Shown here one piece after another: positions 20,601 through 28,281 of a stretch of DNA of 64,000 nt. Position 1 is the first letter of the stretch. Each line of letters opens with the position of its first letter. Origin of the DNA: JASGMR01 sp963664675 (GTDB lineage: Bacteria > Thermotogota > Thermotogae > Petrotogales > Kosmotogaceae). The notes beneath the pieces were generated by a model, which was not told the DNA's origin, did no database searches, and saw only the letters and a list, made by a program, of their open reading frames with translations. Both the position numbers and the translations under genes were made by a program. Location: positions 248,001 to 312,000 of the forward strand of contig CAXXLB010000009.1 of the NCBI GenBank assembly GCA_963664675.2, read 5' to 3'.

Positions 20601-22164
20601 GTCCTCGCCAATCGCACGGGATATTCGGACTAATTCATATAAACTCGACAAAGCTTTAAAGGGAAATACGATGTATTCGTGGAGGGTAATGGCAAAGAGT
20701 AACGGTGATACAATTCTCTCTCCGGTTTGGTCATTCAGAACCGTAAACAGCAGACCTGTCATCGACATAATTTCTCCGGATGATAATGTTATAAATGTTA
20801 AAAATTCCATTACACTTTCCTGGACGGGCAGTGATATCGATAACGATAATTTAACTTATAAAATTTTACTGGGTAATTCAGCCTCAGAATTAAGAATTGT
20901 GGGAAACACTTCATCAAACACTTACACTTTATCCGATCTTCAGGCCGGAAGAGATTATTACTGGAGTATAGAAATATCCGATGGAAAATATTATATAAAA
21001 TCACCGGTTAGAAAATTCACTACTGAAAAAATACTCAATTATTCTATAGAAGCCGGAACCCCTGACGAAAATGGTATCCTCAGCTACCCCATTTATCAAT
21101 GGGATTCTAATATTGGAAACAATGTACAATATTCGTTGTACCTCGGCGATTCACCAAATTCCATGGTGAAACTGGCAACGACTTCCAACAAATACTTTGA
21201 AACGAAGAATGCACTTGAAAGAAATAAAAATTATTTCTGGCAGGTCATTGCTGAAGACGCAAATGGAAATGAGGTAAAAAGTGAAATCAAGAATTTTTCA
21301 ACTACTAAATATCTATACAATCTTCCAATATTATCGAATGGGAGTCCTATAATAGCTAATTTCAATTCAACGGACAATCTCCCAGACCTGAAAAAAATAA
21401 CGGATAAAAATTATTCCATAAAACCTGTTATAAAAGGAAATTATGTATATTTAGTGGATGATTACGGAGAAATTTCAACGTATCTGTATTCCGATTCAGA
21501 TATGAAATTATTAAATACGTTTAATGTCAGATCCGGGCCCGTAAAGATGAATTATGCAGATAATTGTTTATGGATTCTTGACTCAGTAGGATCCGGCTCA
21601 ATCAAAAAAGTTTATCTGGAAAACGGAATACCCAATTCTTTTGAAACAGTTATACAGACAGATTCAGCTCCAAGTGATTTTGCACTAACGGAAAATGCTG
21701 GTGCGATAGTCACCGCAGATAGTTTCTTCGGTATAAGAATATTCGTAAGAACCTCAAATGGTTCTTATTCCGAAAGGGGATCTTCTTCAAGGGAGAGAGA
21801 AAATCTGGATGGTTTCATAAATTGTATACAAATTAGAGATAATATGATTTTTGCTGGAGAATCCGGTAGAGAAGGCGGTCTGAAATATATTAATTTAGAT
21901 TCCTTCACTAAGGAATCCGTGGGTAATTATTTCATAGTAGATATTTTAGAAAAATTCGATTCTTATCTTTTCGCTGTTACAGATTCCGGTATTTCCATAA
22001 TAAATATTTTCAACCCGGCAAGTATCAATATATTGTCAGAAATAGAATTTTCTGATAATATATATTCTCTATCTGCAGATGAGAACTTTTTATACCTTGA
22101 TACTCAATTCGGAGATAGATTCTATAATATATCAAATATCAAACGTCCCGTATTGATAAACTAA
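17695..22164 (+). CDS. Giant membrane-anchored protein with 12 Fn3-like repeats and propeller-like C-terminus
   Basis: 1489 residues. A lysine-rich start (MNRKKG) and one hydrophobic span at about residues 7-30 act as an uncleaved anchor or signal peptide, placing the rest outside the cytoplasmic membrane. From about residue 38 to 1205 there are 12 tandem repeats of roughly 95 residues. Each has an early Trp (LSW, FVW, LFW type) and ends with a Y.W.V/I...W.F.T pattern, the mark of fibronectin type III-like folds; linkers carry SPENG-type sequences. The last 280 residues contain repeated units (VYLVDDYGEI, LWILDSVGSG, LFAVTDSGISIINI) like LVIVD-type beta-propeller blades. Probably a cell-surface or periplasm-spanning adhesion or scaffold protein; function unknown. 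Ribosome binding site GGAGGG precedes the ATG. Confidence 0.85.
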   Translation: MNRKKGIAVISIIILILIVAGGGILAYFFWPKPIPKISISDLSPQPRNGERLYYADPMTFYWEAYYSNPGDPVYADFYLGESENDLALIEKGILGDPTYASEGIFTFKYEMNLSPHKQYWWTVKVKNEDGKFEEVNPWTFTLKNDQPSKSDILFPQPNETNVALANEELSWIKSTDADNDVILYDIYFGESPNLSDSSLVVTNWNKNTLPFEKLPKLNFSTKYYWRVVATDGQKESSSITSSFTTESVQPLPRPVKGNPGLTEKIVDPNIETLNWELSNRYYSPVVYRVYFSDVENDPVFYDSATSTFINSPKLEAHTSYKWKVEIEDLESGEIKSSDVWEFSTLNRNPTINIIEQKDEIIEGMKNIYLTWSTTDEDDDEVNISAYLIHPDGEETILFENENRNNLIVEDLDKGKNYTIKLIAKDAYGAKTTKEVNYYSGNLPPRIELLEPINNAEVSPYNVKFVWEGSDPEGDSINYTLVITDILSGEKNQRNTYENTYLFVNLKPNREYEWYVIGKDSNDAKNQSETIKLTTEESTPDGAILVSPENGATDVPVGEIEFSWMNLQENTNPKYQLLIAENSDFIGARVYNSNKTSLKVSDAVKNQNTKYFWKVISIDGNDKVESEPSYFMSYNSPPKIPELISPENGSDEVDGKNVELFWRNFDEDSQDLISNVYIMDESGDIIKKEVPDSNGENKLILSEPLKSNSIYKWWVGAEDENRAEKISEEYSFKTIKEPVEIIIDGEKTLTLSSLPYILKWKIKNASDAAEIQIFFVQEGKEENEPELSGKNIESFQIGQNIRSLNTDYNYDFYIKVIDEGNTYESEKIKIEFEEEKIKYTQPENGSLFNTENPFKWEYLGFSTPISYTFILYDNEDNLIDRVEIEGNKNSFVYNGALKNGTEYKWAIEVYDGNISQGPVYSFKTTEKPLQFTSQSPSNNSDEIETSDLTLSWTLADGSDDITYDLFFENMSSPIARDIRTNSYKLDKALKGNTMYSWRVMAKSNGDTILSPVWSFRTVNSRPVIDIISPDDNVINVKNSITLSWTGSDIDNDNLTYKILLGNSASELRIVGNTSSNTYTLSDLQAGRDYYWSIEISDGKYYIKSPVRKFTTEKILNYSIEAGTPDENGILSYPIYQWDSNIGNNVQYSLYLGDSPNSMVKLATTSNKYFETKNALERNKNYFWQVIAEDANGNEVKSEIKNFSTTKYLYNLPILSNGSPIIANFNSTDNLPDLKKITDKNYSIKPVIKGNYVYLVDDYGEISTYLYSDSDMKLLNTFNVRSGPVKMNYADNCLWILDSVGSGSIKKVYLENGIPNSFETVIQTDSAPSDFALTENAGAIVTADSFFGIRIFVRTSNGSYSERGSSSRERENLDGFINCIQIRDNMIFAGESGREGGLKYINLDSFTKESVGNYFIVDILEKFDSYLFAVTDSGISIINIFNPASINILSEIEFSDNIYSLSADENFLYLDTQFGDRFYNISNIKRPVLIN

Positions 22165-22185
22165 AGTAAAAGGAGGTTTCTGGAT

Positions 22186-22554
22186 ATGAGTTCTACATAC
22201 AGGAAAGAAATGCTGGAATCGGAAATAAAAAAAGTTCTGACTTCGGCTTTAAGAGAGTCAAGGATACCAAAAATCGATCCCCTATATGTTTCAATTGTGA
22301 GGGTAACCGTTTCTAAAGACAAAAGATATTCAAATATATTTGTGAGTTATTTTGGTGAAAACGCCGAGGAAAAAAAAGAAGAAATTATTGAAATATTGAA
22401 CGAAAACAAAGGATATTTCAGGAAGGCGCTTGCAAAAAACATCAGGTTGTTCAAAGTACCTGAAGTTAAATTTTTACCAGATAAAGGCATTGAGGCCAGT
22501 ATAAGAGTGCAAGAATTACTCAACAAAATTCATGAAGAGGATAATAAAAATTGA
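22186..22554 (+). CDS. rbfA: Ribosome-binding factor A
   Basis: Assembly factor for the 30S subunit that binds near the 5' end of 16S rRNA. The 122-residue KH-like protein shows the family pattern: LESEIKKVLTSALRES at the start, VSIVRVTVSKDKRYSNIFVSY in the middle, and FRKALAKNIRLFKVPEVKFLPD near the end. It has an AAGGAGG ribosome binding site and its stop overlaps the TTG start of truB by four bases (TTGA), the usual rbfA-truB coupling. Confidence 0.96.
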   Translation: MSSTYRKEMLESEIKKVLTSALRESRIPKIDPLYVSIVRVTVSKDKRYSNIFVSYFGENAEEKKEEIIEILNENKGYFRKALAKNIRLFKVPEVKFLPDKGIEASIRVQELLNKIHEEDNKN

Positions 22555-23483
22555 CAGATGAAACGAGTGGTTTTTTATTAATTGATAAAGAAGAGGGCAT
22601 AACTTCACATGAACTGGTTGAAATAGCGAGGAAAAAACTGAAAATCAAAAAAATCGGTCACGCGGGAACCCTCGATCCTTTTGCTTCAGGGTTAATGATT
22701 TTGGGAATAGGAAAAGCAACAAGGATGCTGGAATTTTTATTAAAGCAGGATAAAAGTTATCGATGTACTATGAAACTTGGAATTATAACCGAAACATTCG
22801 ATTTAGAAGGAAACGTGAAAGAAGAAAGAGATACAAAAAACCTCAAAGAAAATGACATTATAAAAGCGTTCGAATCTTTTAAAGATGGTTATTTTCAGAC
22901 TCCTCCCGCTTATTCTGCTAAAAAATATAAAGGAGAAAGGCTTTATAAACTGGCTAGAGAAGGTAAAATAATAAACCTTCCGCCGAAAAAGGTAAAAATA
23001 AAAAATTTAGTAATAGACGATATAGATCTTAAAAATGACAGAGTTTCTTTTTTATCGGAGGTCTCTTCGGGTACGTATATCAGATCACTGGTTATGGATA
23101 TCGGTTATGAAATTGGTTGTGGAGCGGTAACCGAAAAGTTGAGAAGAACTAAAATCGGAGATTTTTCAATTGAAAACGCCATTATATCCGAAGAAATTTC
23201 CAGTGAAAAAATAATCTCAATGGACAAGTTTTCAAAATTTTTACCAGCGGTGATGATAAAAAATGAATTTAATAATCCGGTAAAAAACGGCTCTCAGGTG
23301 TATTGTCACTTTGTAAAAAAAATAATAGGATCTTTTAAAAAAGAAGAAATCATCCGGATCGTTGATGAAGATGAAAAGCTCACGGCAATTGCAACTTCAG
23401 AACGTTCGTCAAGGTTTATCAGTACTTTAACTAATAAAGGTTCCAGAGAAAGAATCGCTAAATTAAAAAAGGTATTCATTTAA
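22551..23483 (+). CDS. truB: tRNA pseudouridine(55) synthase
   Basis: Makes pseudouridine 55 in the T-loop of tRNAs. The catalytic region is HAGTLDPFASGLMILGIGKATR near residue 38 (Asp in GTLDP), preceded by LLIDKEEGITSHELV; later motifs are TPPAYSAKKYKGERLYKLAREG and SSGTYIRSLVMDIG. The start is TTG at 22551, overlapping the rbfA stop; no ATG is in frame near it. The C-terminal domain of about 80 residues is PUA-like. At 310 residues it is normal in length. Confidence 0.95.
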   Translation: MTDETSGFLLIDKEEGITSHELVEIARKKLKIKKIGHAGTLDPFASGLMILGIGKATRMLEFLLKQDKSYRCTMKLGIITETFDLEGNVKEERDTKNLKENDIIKAFESFKDGYFQTPPAYSAKKYKGERLYKLAREGKIINLPPKKVKIKNLVIDDIDLKNDRVSFLSEVSSGTYIRSLVMDIGYEIGCGAVTEKLRRTKIGDFSIENAIISEEISSEKIISMDKFSKFLPAVMIKNEFNNPVKNGSQVYCHFVKKIIGSFKKEEIIRIVDEDEKLTAIATSERSSRFISTLTNKGSRERIAKLKKVFI

Positions 23484-24205
23484 TGTCCATTATTTCTATC
23501 GGCAACTTCGATGGTGTTCATCTGGGTCATCAGAAAATTTTAGGGGAAACCGTAAAGCTTGCAAAAATCAAAAACGTAAAATCCTTCGCTTTTTCAATTA
23601 TGTACCCTTACAATTACTACAAAAATAACTTTGAAGGTCTTATTTATTCCATCGATATCAGAATCGAAAAAATTCTTAATTGTGGAATCGAAAGGATAAT
23701 AACGGCCGATCTTTCCGAAATAGGTAATATGGAACCCGAAGACTTCATAAAAATGCTGCTGAAAAAAGGGGCTTCAGGAGTTGTGGTAGGTGAAGATTTC
23801 AGATTCGGCAAAAGGGGATCGGGAAACAAAGATACCTTAGAAAATTTATCGGGAAAATATAATTTTGATTTAAAAATAATCAATGATGTGAAAGAAAAAA
23901 ATCACAGAGTGAGCAGTTCCATCATAAAAAAGTATATTCAGATGGGAGATATCAATGAAATTAACAGTTTGCTCGGATCTCCCTACATATTATATGGAAA
24001 AATTATTAAAAGATCCGACAAAACTATTCTTCAAAGATCATTTGAAAAACTGGTGGATTTAAAAAACGGCGACTATCTTTTCGAACAAAATAAAAAAGAA
24101 GTTAAAGTAAAAGTTATAAATGGGGAATACCTGATTCAAAGTGAAAATAAATTTGAATCATCCGAAAAAAAAATTGAGTTAAAAGCGATCAAAAAAATCT
24201 TTTAA
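23483..24205 (+). CDS. ribF: RibF-type FAD synthetase with eroded riboflavin-kinase domain
   Basis: The N-terminal 165 residues are a clear FMN adenylyltransferase domain: GNFDGVHLGHQKIL at residues 7-20, VVGEDFRFGKRGSGN near 100, and the substrate loop VSSSIIKKYIQMGDI near 144. It continues into LLGSPYILYGKI, where bifunctional RibF proteins enter the riboflavin-kinase domain. The kinase signature (GFPTAN) is absent: after GKII the sequence is KRSDKTILQRSFEKL and the protein ends at 240 residues, against about 300 for bifunctional RibF. It may therefore only adenylylate FMN. The truB-ribF neighbourhood is common. Start shares one base with the truB stop. Confidence 0.85.
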   Translation: MSIISIGNFDGVHLGHQKILGETVKLAKIKNVKSFAFSIMYPYNYYKNNFEGLIYSIDIRIEKILNCGIERIITADLSEIGNMEPEDFIKMLLKKGASGVVVGEDFRFGKRGSGNKDTLENLSGKYNFDLKIINDVKEKNHRVSSSIIKKYIQMGDINEINSLLGSPYILYGKIIKRSDKTILQRSFEKLVDLKNGDYLFEQNKKEVKVKVINGEYLIQSENKFESSEKKIELKAIKKIF

Positions 24206-24234
24206 GATATTTCAAAATTGAAGATCTTTTTTTG

Positions 24235-25212
24235 CTATAAAAATCTTCTTTTTATCTCTAAAGCATCGAATAAATTGATAACCGCTTCGGCATTCTTTCT
24301 TCCGTCATATCCCCCTTCCTGCACGATTAAAAGCGGGTAATTGAATTCCTTTATAACGGCGCCGATTTTTTTATAATCCTCAGTTTTTATGTTCATTCCT
24401 CCCTGTATGTCTCCTTCAACAATATCCAGCCCGAGCGAAATGATCAAACAGTAAGGTGAAAATTCATTTATTTTTTTTATAGCTGTTACCAATAATTTCA
24501 AATATTCTTCAATTCCGGTGTTGGGATCTAAGAGAATATTCAAATTGTATCCCTCTCCTTTTCCCTCACCAATCTCATTTGCAAAACCCTTAATCCACGG
24601 AAAATAAATTTCCGGTGTTCCATGTAAAGAAACATAAAGAACAGACGGATCTTCATAAAATATATCTTGAGTCCCATTTCCGTGATGAAAATCTAAATCC
24701 AATATTGCTATATTTCCTTCATGGCTTTTCTGGATATATTTTGCCGCTATAGCGGCATTATTAAAATAGCAATAGCCGCCACCAATATTTTTAGAAGCAT
24801 GATGGCCCGGCGGTCTGCAGAGCGCATATGAAAACATGTTTCCGCAAACGATGTGTTCTGCGGCCGTTAAAGCAGTGAAAACGGAATAAAGAGCCGATTC
24901 GTACGAATTCCACGTGACAGGAGTACCGGTATCAAATAATTTATCATAACCAAAAACTTCCGGAAAGTATTCCTGATCGGGAGGGGTAATTTTTGATCTT
25001 TTTCTGATCCATTCCACATAATCTTTATCGTGCGTCAAGTAAAGAAAAGATTCATCAAATTCTCTTGCATTCTGTATAGAATAACCATTTTTCAAAAGTA
25101 TTTCGGCTATTTCTTCAATTCGTTGCGGGGTATCTGCATTTTTAACAAAAATTCCCTTATCAATTTCTTTTTCCGGTTTGTGTTCGAGATGTTTTGGGCT
25201 GTAGAAAATCAT
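24235..25212 (-). CDS. Histone-deacetylase family protein, acetylpolyamine amidohydrolase-like
   Basis: Zinc amidohydrolase of the class II HDAC/AcuC/APAH superfamily. The active-site motifs are RPPGHHASKNIGGGYCYFNN (tandem His and Gly-rich loop), DLDFHHGNGTQ (zinc-binding Asp and His) and QEGGYDGRKNA near the C-terminus (second zinc Asp region and catalytic-loop Tyr-type residue). The segment FDTGTPVTWNSYESAL and its 325-residue length resemble acetylpolyamine amidohydrolases more than AcuC. Likely removes acetyl groups from polyamines or small amides in the cytoplasm. Transcribed convergently with ribF, with a 29-base gap. Confidence 0.82.
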   Translation of the reverse strand: MIFYSPKHLEHKPEKEIDKGIFVKNADTPQRIEEIAEILLKNGYSIQNAREFDESFLYLTHDKDYVEWIRKRSKITPPDQEYFPEVFGYDKLFDTGTPVTWNSYESALYSVFTALTAAEHIVCGNMFSYALCRPPGHHASKNIGGGYCYFNNAAIAAKYIQKSHEGNIAILDLDFHHGNGTQDIFYEDPSVLYVSLHGTPEIYFPWIKGFANEIGEGKGEGYNLNILLDPNTGIEEYLKLLVTAIKKINEFSPYCLIISLGLDIVEGDIQGGMNIKTEDYKKIGAVIKEFNYPLLIVQEGGYDGRKNAEAVINLFDALEIKRRFL

Positions 25213-25477
25213 ACAATTCTCCTTTCATTCACTAGTAATACTATTTCACAATTATCATTTTTATTCAAGTGATGAGATTCTGTATTTATTTTTCTGATTA
25301 GGAATCTCAAATACAATTCAAAAATACGTTTTATATGTTTAGTATTCAAAATTTGAGATTTACAAATAATATTTTATATTTTTCTGGAGGAATTTTTTAG
25401 AAAGATATTACACATCGGATACCTTTCGCCGATTTTTAAAGAGCGACCGCTGGTTAACGGAATATTTTTGTTTTCAT
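25213..25477 (+). other. Non-coding gap with possible short transcript
   Basis: This stretch holds no assignable gene. On the plus strand TTGAGA (25353-25358) and TATATT (25375-25380) are 16 bases apart, a plausible promoter. GGAGG follows at 25386-25390 without an ATG, GTG or TTG at usable distance. A short inverted repeat (ATCGG 25414-25418 and CCGAT 25429-25433, then four T) and the strong terminator at 25478-25512 come next. A transcript of about 125 bases is possible. Reading from about 25396 in one frame gives a short open stretch that stops at 25477-25479, just before the terminator, but has no good start. Confidence 0.35.
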
Positions 25478-25512
25478 AAAAAAGAGGGGAGAACAAAACC
25501 TCCCTCTTTTTT
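25478..25512. terminator. Bidirectional intrinsic terminator after glgP
   Basis: A hairpin with A-run plus GAGGG on one side (25478-25491) and CCCTC plus T-run on the other (25499-25512), with about 11 matched pairs. It lies 15 bases beyond the glgP stop and can act on both strands. Confidence 0.85.
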
Positions 25513-25526
25513 ATTTATGATTATTT

Positions 25527-28091
25527 TTATGCCCATTTAACGATGGGTAAAAATTCTCTCGCTATCAATCTTTCAGGATTCGGCACAACTCTTATTGTAT
25601 ACGATATTCTGCCTTCTTCAGGTAATTCGAATTCACCTTCAAAAAAATATTCATTCCCGATATCCTGTTTTTTATACTTCATCGGTACTGTGTAAAATTT
25701 TTCTATTTCATCGTCTTCATTCAGATAACCTACAAAAATCTGAGCCTCAATTTCATCCGGTTTTAGGTTACCAAGATAAATATTTGCCGAAAGTCTTATT
25801 TTCGTTCCGACACTCAGGGTGCTGAAAGTATCCGTACTGTCGATTTTTGGATTTATCCTTATATTTTTCCAATTGCCTAAAAGTTTTTCTTTCCAAACTG
25901 AAAATTCCTGAGCCATTTGGAAATTATCTTTTGAAATTTTTTCTCTGTATTTTATTGCCTTCAAATAATAATTTTCAGTATAATCCTTTATCATTCTATG
26001 AGTATTGAAATTATATCCAACCGATTTTATAGAAGCTTTCATTTTCTGCGCCCATAATCTTGGGACATTGTCTTCTTCTCTTTTGTAGTAAAGAGGAACA
26101 ATAGACTTTTCGAGCTGACTGTATATTGAAACACTGTCAATCCTGTCCTGCAATTCGGTGTCATCATAATTTCTGTTATCACCTATGGCCCATCCGTTTT
26201 CTCCATTGAATCCTTCGACCCACCAACCATCCAGTGCACTGAAGTTTATAGATCCGTTCATTCCTGCTTTTTCACCACTTGTTCCACTTGCTTCATGAGG
26301 TCTTCTTGGATTGTTGAGCCAGACATCAACCCCCTGTATCATGTGTCTGGCAATATTCATATCGTAATTTTCGATAAAAACTATTTTTGTTTTGAAATCT
26401 TCAGTCCTTGAAAGTTCGTAAATTCTTCTTATAAGCTCCTTGCCGGGGTTGTCTGCAGGGTGGGCTTTCCCCGCAAAAATGAGTTGTACGGGTTTATCCG
26501 GATTACTGACAATTTGTTTTATTCTAACCAGGTCTTTAAATATTAAAGCCGCTCTCTTATAAGTTGCAAATCTTCTTGCAAAACCTATTGTGAGTGTATC
26601 TTCATCAAATATGTCTTCAACCTGCATAATATCTTCTATGGTTTCTCCCAATCTCATCCTTTGTTTATGCACTCTTCCGTGCAAAAATTCAATAAGTCTC
26701 CTTTTCAGCTTTATATGATAATTCCATAATTCTTCATCAGGAATATTATCTATCGCGTTCCACGTTTCTTTTTCAAGTATATTTTCTCTCCAATTTTCTG
26801 GAAGATATATATCGAACAAATCCTGCATTTCATGATACAACCATGTCCAAATATGCACTCCGTTGGTGACATGACCAATCGGCACTTCCGCTTCAATAAG
26901 GTCCAGATAATTCTTTTTCCACATTTTTCTGGATACCTTTCCATGAAGTTCACTCACTCCGTTCGCCTGAGCAGAAACATTCAGGGCAAGTATTGTCATG
27001 TTAAACTGTTCATACCCATTCTCTAATTTTTCTAAACCGAGTGATATAAAATCGTTTCTTGAAATTCTTAATTTTGGAAAATATTCCCCAAAATATTTAT
27101 CAATCAAACTGAGAACAAAAGTATCATTCCCTGCGGGGACAGGTGTATGAGTTGTAAACATATTATTTGACTTAACGGCTTCGATAGCCTTTTTAAAATC
27201 AAATTGTTTTTGTTCAACATTTTCCCTTATTCTTTCCAGCGCCAGAAAAGCAGCATGGCCTTCATTCATATGCCATACATCGGGGAAAATATCCAGCTGC
27301 CTTAAAGCTCTTACCCCTCCAATTCCCAGAATAATTTCCTGCTTTATTCTCATTTCTCTGTTTCCACCATAGAGGTTTTCGGTAATCCCTCTGTCTTCGG
27401 GCTCATTCTGGGGAATATCTGTATCAAGTAAAAATAAAGATGTTCTGCCAACCATCGTTTTCCAGACCTTTGCCCACACTTGTTTATTTTCAAACTTAAC
27501 AACAATAAAAACCTCTTCTCCTGATTTATTTTTTGCCGATACTACAGGAAAATCATCGAAATCATAAACCTCAAAATAATTCTGCTGCCAACCACTCTTA
27601 TCGATACTCTGCTTAAAATATCCCTTCTTATATAACAATCCAACCGCAACGAAATTCAATCCCATATCACTGGCTGTTTTTAAGTGATCGCCAGCCAGGA
27701 TACCCAATCCGCCGGAATAAATAGGAAAAGATTCATGAATCCCATATTCCATGCAAAAATAAGCGATAGTTTTCTCTTTAGCATCAGAATGATTTTTATT
27801 CAACCACGTTTCTTCATTTTTCATATAATTTTTAAACTTCTTATAAATTCTGTTCAATTCATTTAAAAAATCTTTATCCTTTGAAAGTTCATCTATTCTT
27901 TTTTGTTTAACTCTTCTCAACAGTTTTACGGGTGATCTCCCTAACTCATACCAGAGATCATAATTTATCCTTTTAAATAAATCCTGTAGTTCATAATTCC
28001 AGGTCCACCAGAAATTATAAGCTAATTCCTCAAGGGGTTTTAATTCTTCAGAAAGTTTCGGACTAACTCGTGCATTCTGAATAAATCTCAT
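25527..28091 (-). CDS. glgP: Alpha-glucan (maltodextrin/glycogen) phosphorylase, GT35 short type
   Basis: PLP-dependent phosphorolysis of alpha-1,4-glucans to glucose-1-phosphate in the cytoplasm. An N-terminal DUF3417-type segment (LEELAYNFWWTWN) is followed by YFCMEYGIHESFPIYSGGLGILAGDHLKTASD, the start of the catalytic core in the short GlgP class of Thermotogota and archaea. Near residue 600 EASGTSGEKAGMNGSINFS carries the PLP lysine and DGWWVEG follows. The 854-residue length fits that class. The start is ATG at 28091, seven bases after AGGAGG; the upstream ATG at 28109 precedes this site. Monocistronic, with a strong terminator behind it. Confidence 0.95.
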   Translation of the reverse strand: MRFIQNARVSPKLSEELKPLEELAYNFWWTWNYELQDLFKRINYDLWYELGRSPVKLLRRVKQKRIDELSKDKDFLNELNRIYKKFKNYMKNEETWLNKNHSDAKEKTIAYFCMEYGIHESFPIYSGGLGILAGDHLKTASDMGLNFVAVGLLYKKGYFKQSIDKSGWQQNYFEVYDFDDFPVVSAKNKSGEEVFIVVKFENKQVWAKVWKTMVGRTSLFLLDTDIPQNEPEDRGITENLYGGNREMRIKQEIILGIGGVRALRQLDIFPDVWHMNEGHAAFLALERIRENVEQKQFDFKKAIEAVKSNNMFTTHTPVPAGNDTFVLSLIDKYFGEYFPKLRISRNDFISLGLEKLENGYEQFNMTILALNVSAQANGVSELHGKVSRKMWKKNYLDLIEAEVPIGHVTNGVHIWTWLYHEMQDLFDIYLPENWRENILEKETWNAIDNIPDEELWNYHIKLKRRLIEFLHGRVHKQRMRLGETIEDIMQVEDIFDEDTLTIGFARRFATYKRAALIFKDLVRIKQIVSNPDKPVQLIFAGKAHPADNPGKELIRRIYELSRTEDFKTKIVFIENYDMNIARHMIQGVDVWLNNPRRPHEASGTSGEKAGMNGSINFSALDGWWVEGFNGENGWAIGDNRNYDDTELQDRIDSVSIYSQLEKSIVPLYYKREEDNVPRLWAQKMKASIKSVGYNFNTHRMIKDYTENYYLKAIKYREKISKDNFQMAQEFSVWKEKLLGNWKNIRINPKIDSTDTFSTLSVGTKIRLSANIYLGNLKPDEIEAQIFVGYLNEDDEIEKFYTVPMKYKKQDIGNEYFFEGEFELPEEGRISYTIRVVPNPERLIAREFLPIVKWA

Positions 28092-28281
28092 GGATAATCC
28101 TCCTACCATATAATATTATTTATATTATATAAGAGATTAGAGAAAATTATATGTAATCTTTATTAATCGAAAATATTTCCAATAAATTAATTAAAATCGC
28201 TTATTTTAACAAACAGATCATAATGTTTTATATAAACTTTAAGAGAATTTTTTATGTCATATTACCGATGGAGGTGAAAAA

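Noticed and set aside
24206..24240. Hairpin GAAGAT / ATCTTC as terminator between ribF and the deacetylase gene
   Set aside because: Stem is AT-rich and short, with the T-run inside the loop and not behind the stem. Too weak to list as a feature.
25396..25479. Short plus-strand frame ending just before the terminator (peptide with HIGYLSPIFKERP)
   Set aside because: No ATG, GTG or TTG at usable distance from the GGAGG, and no recognised family. Kept only as part of the possible small-transcript finding.
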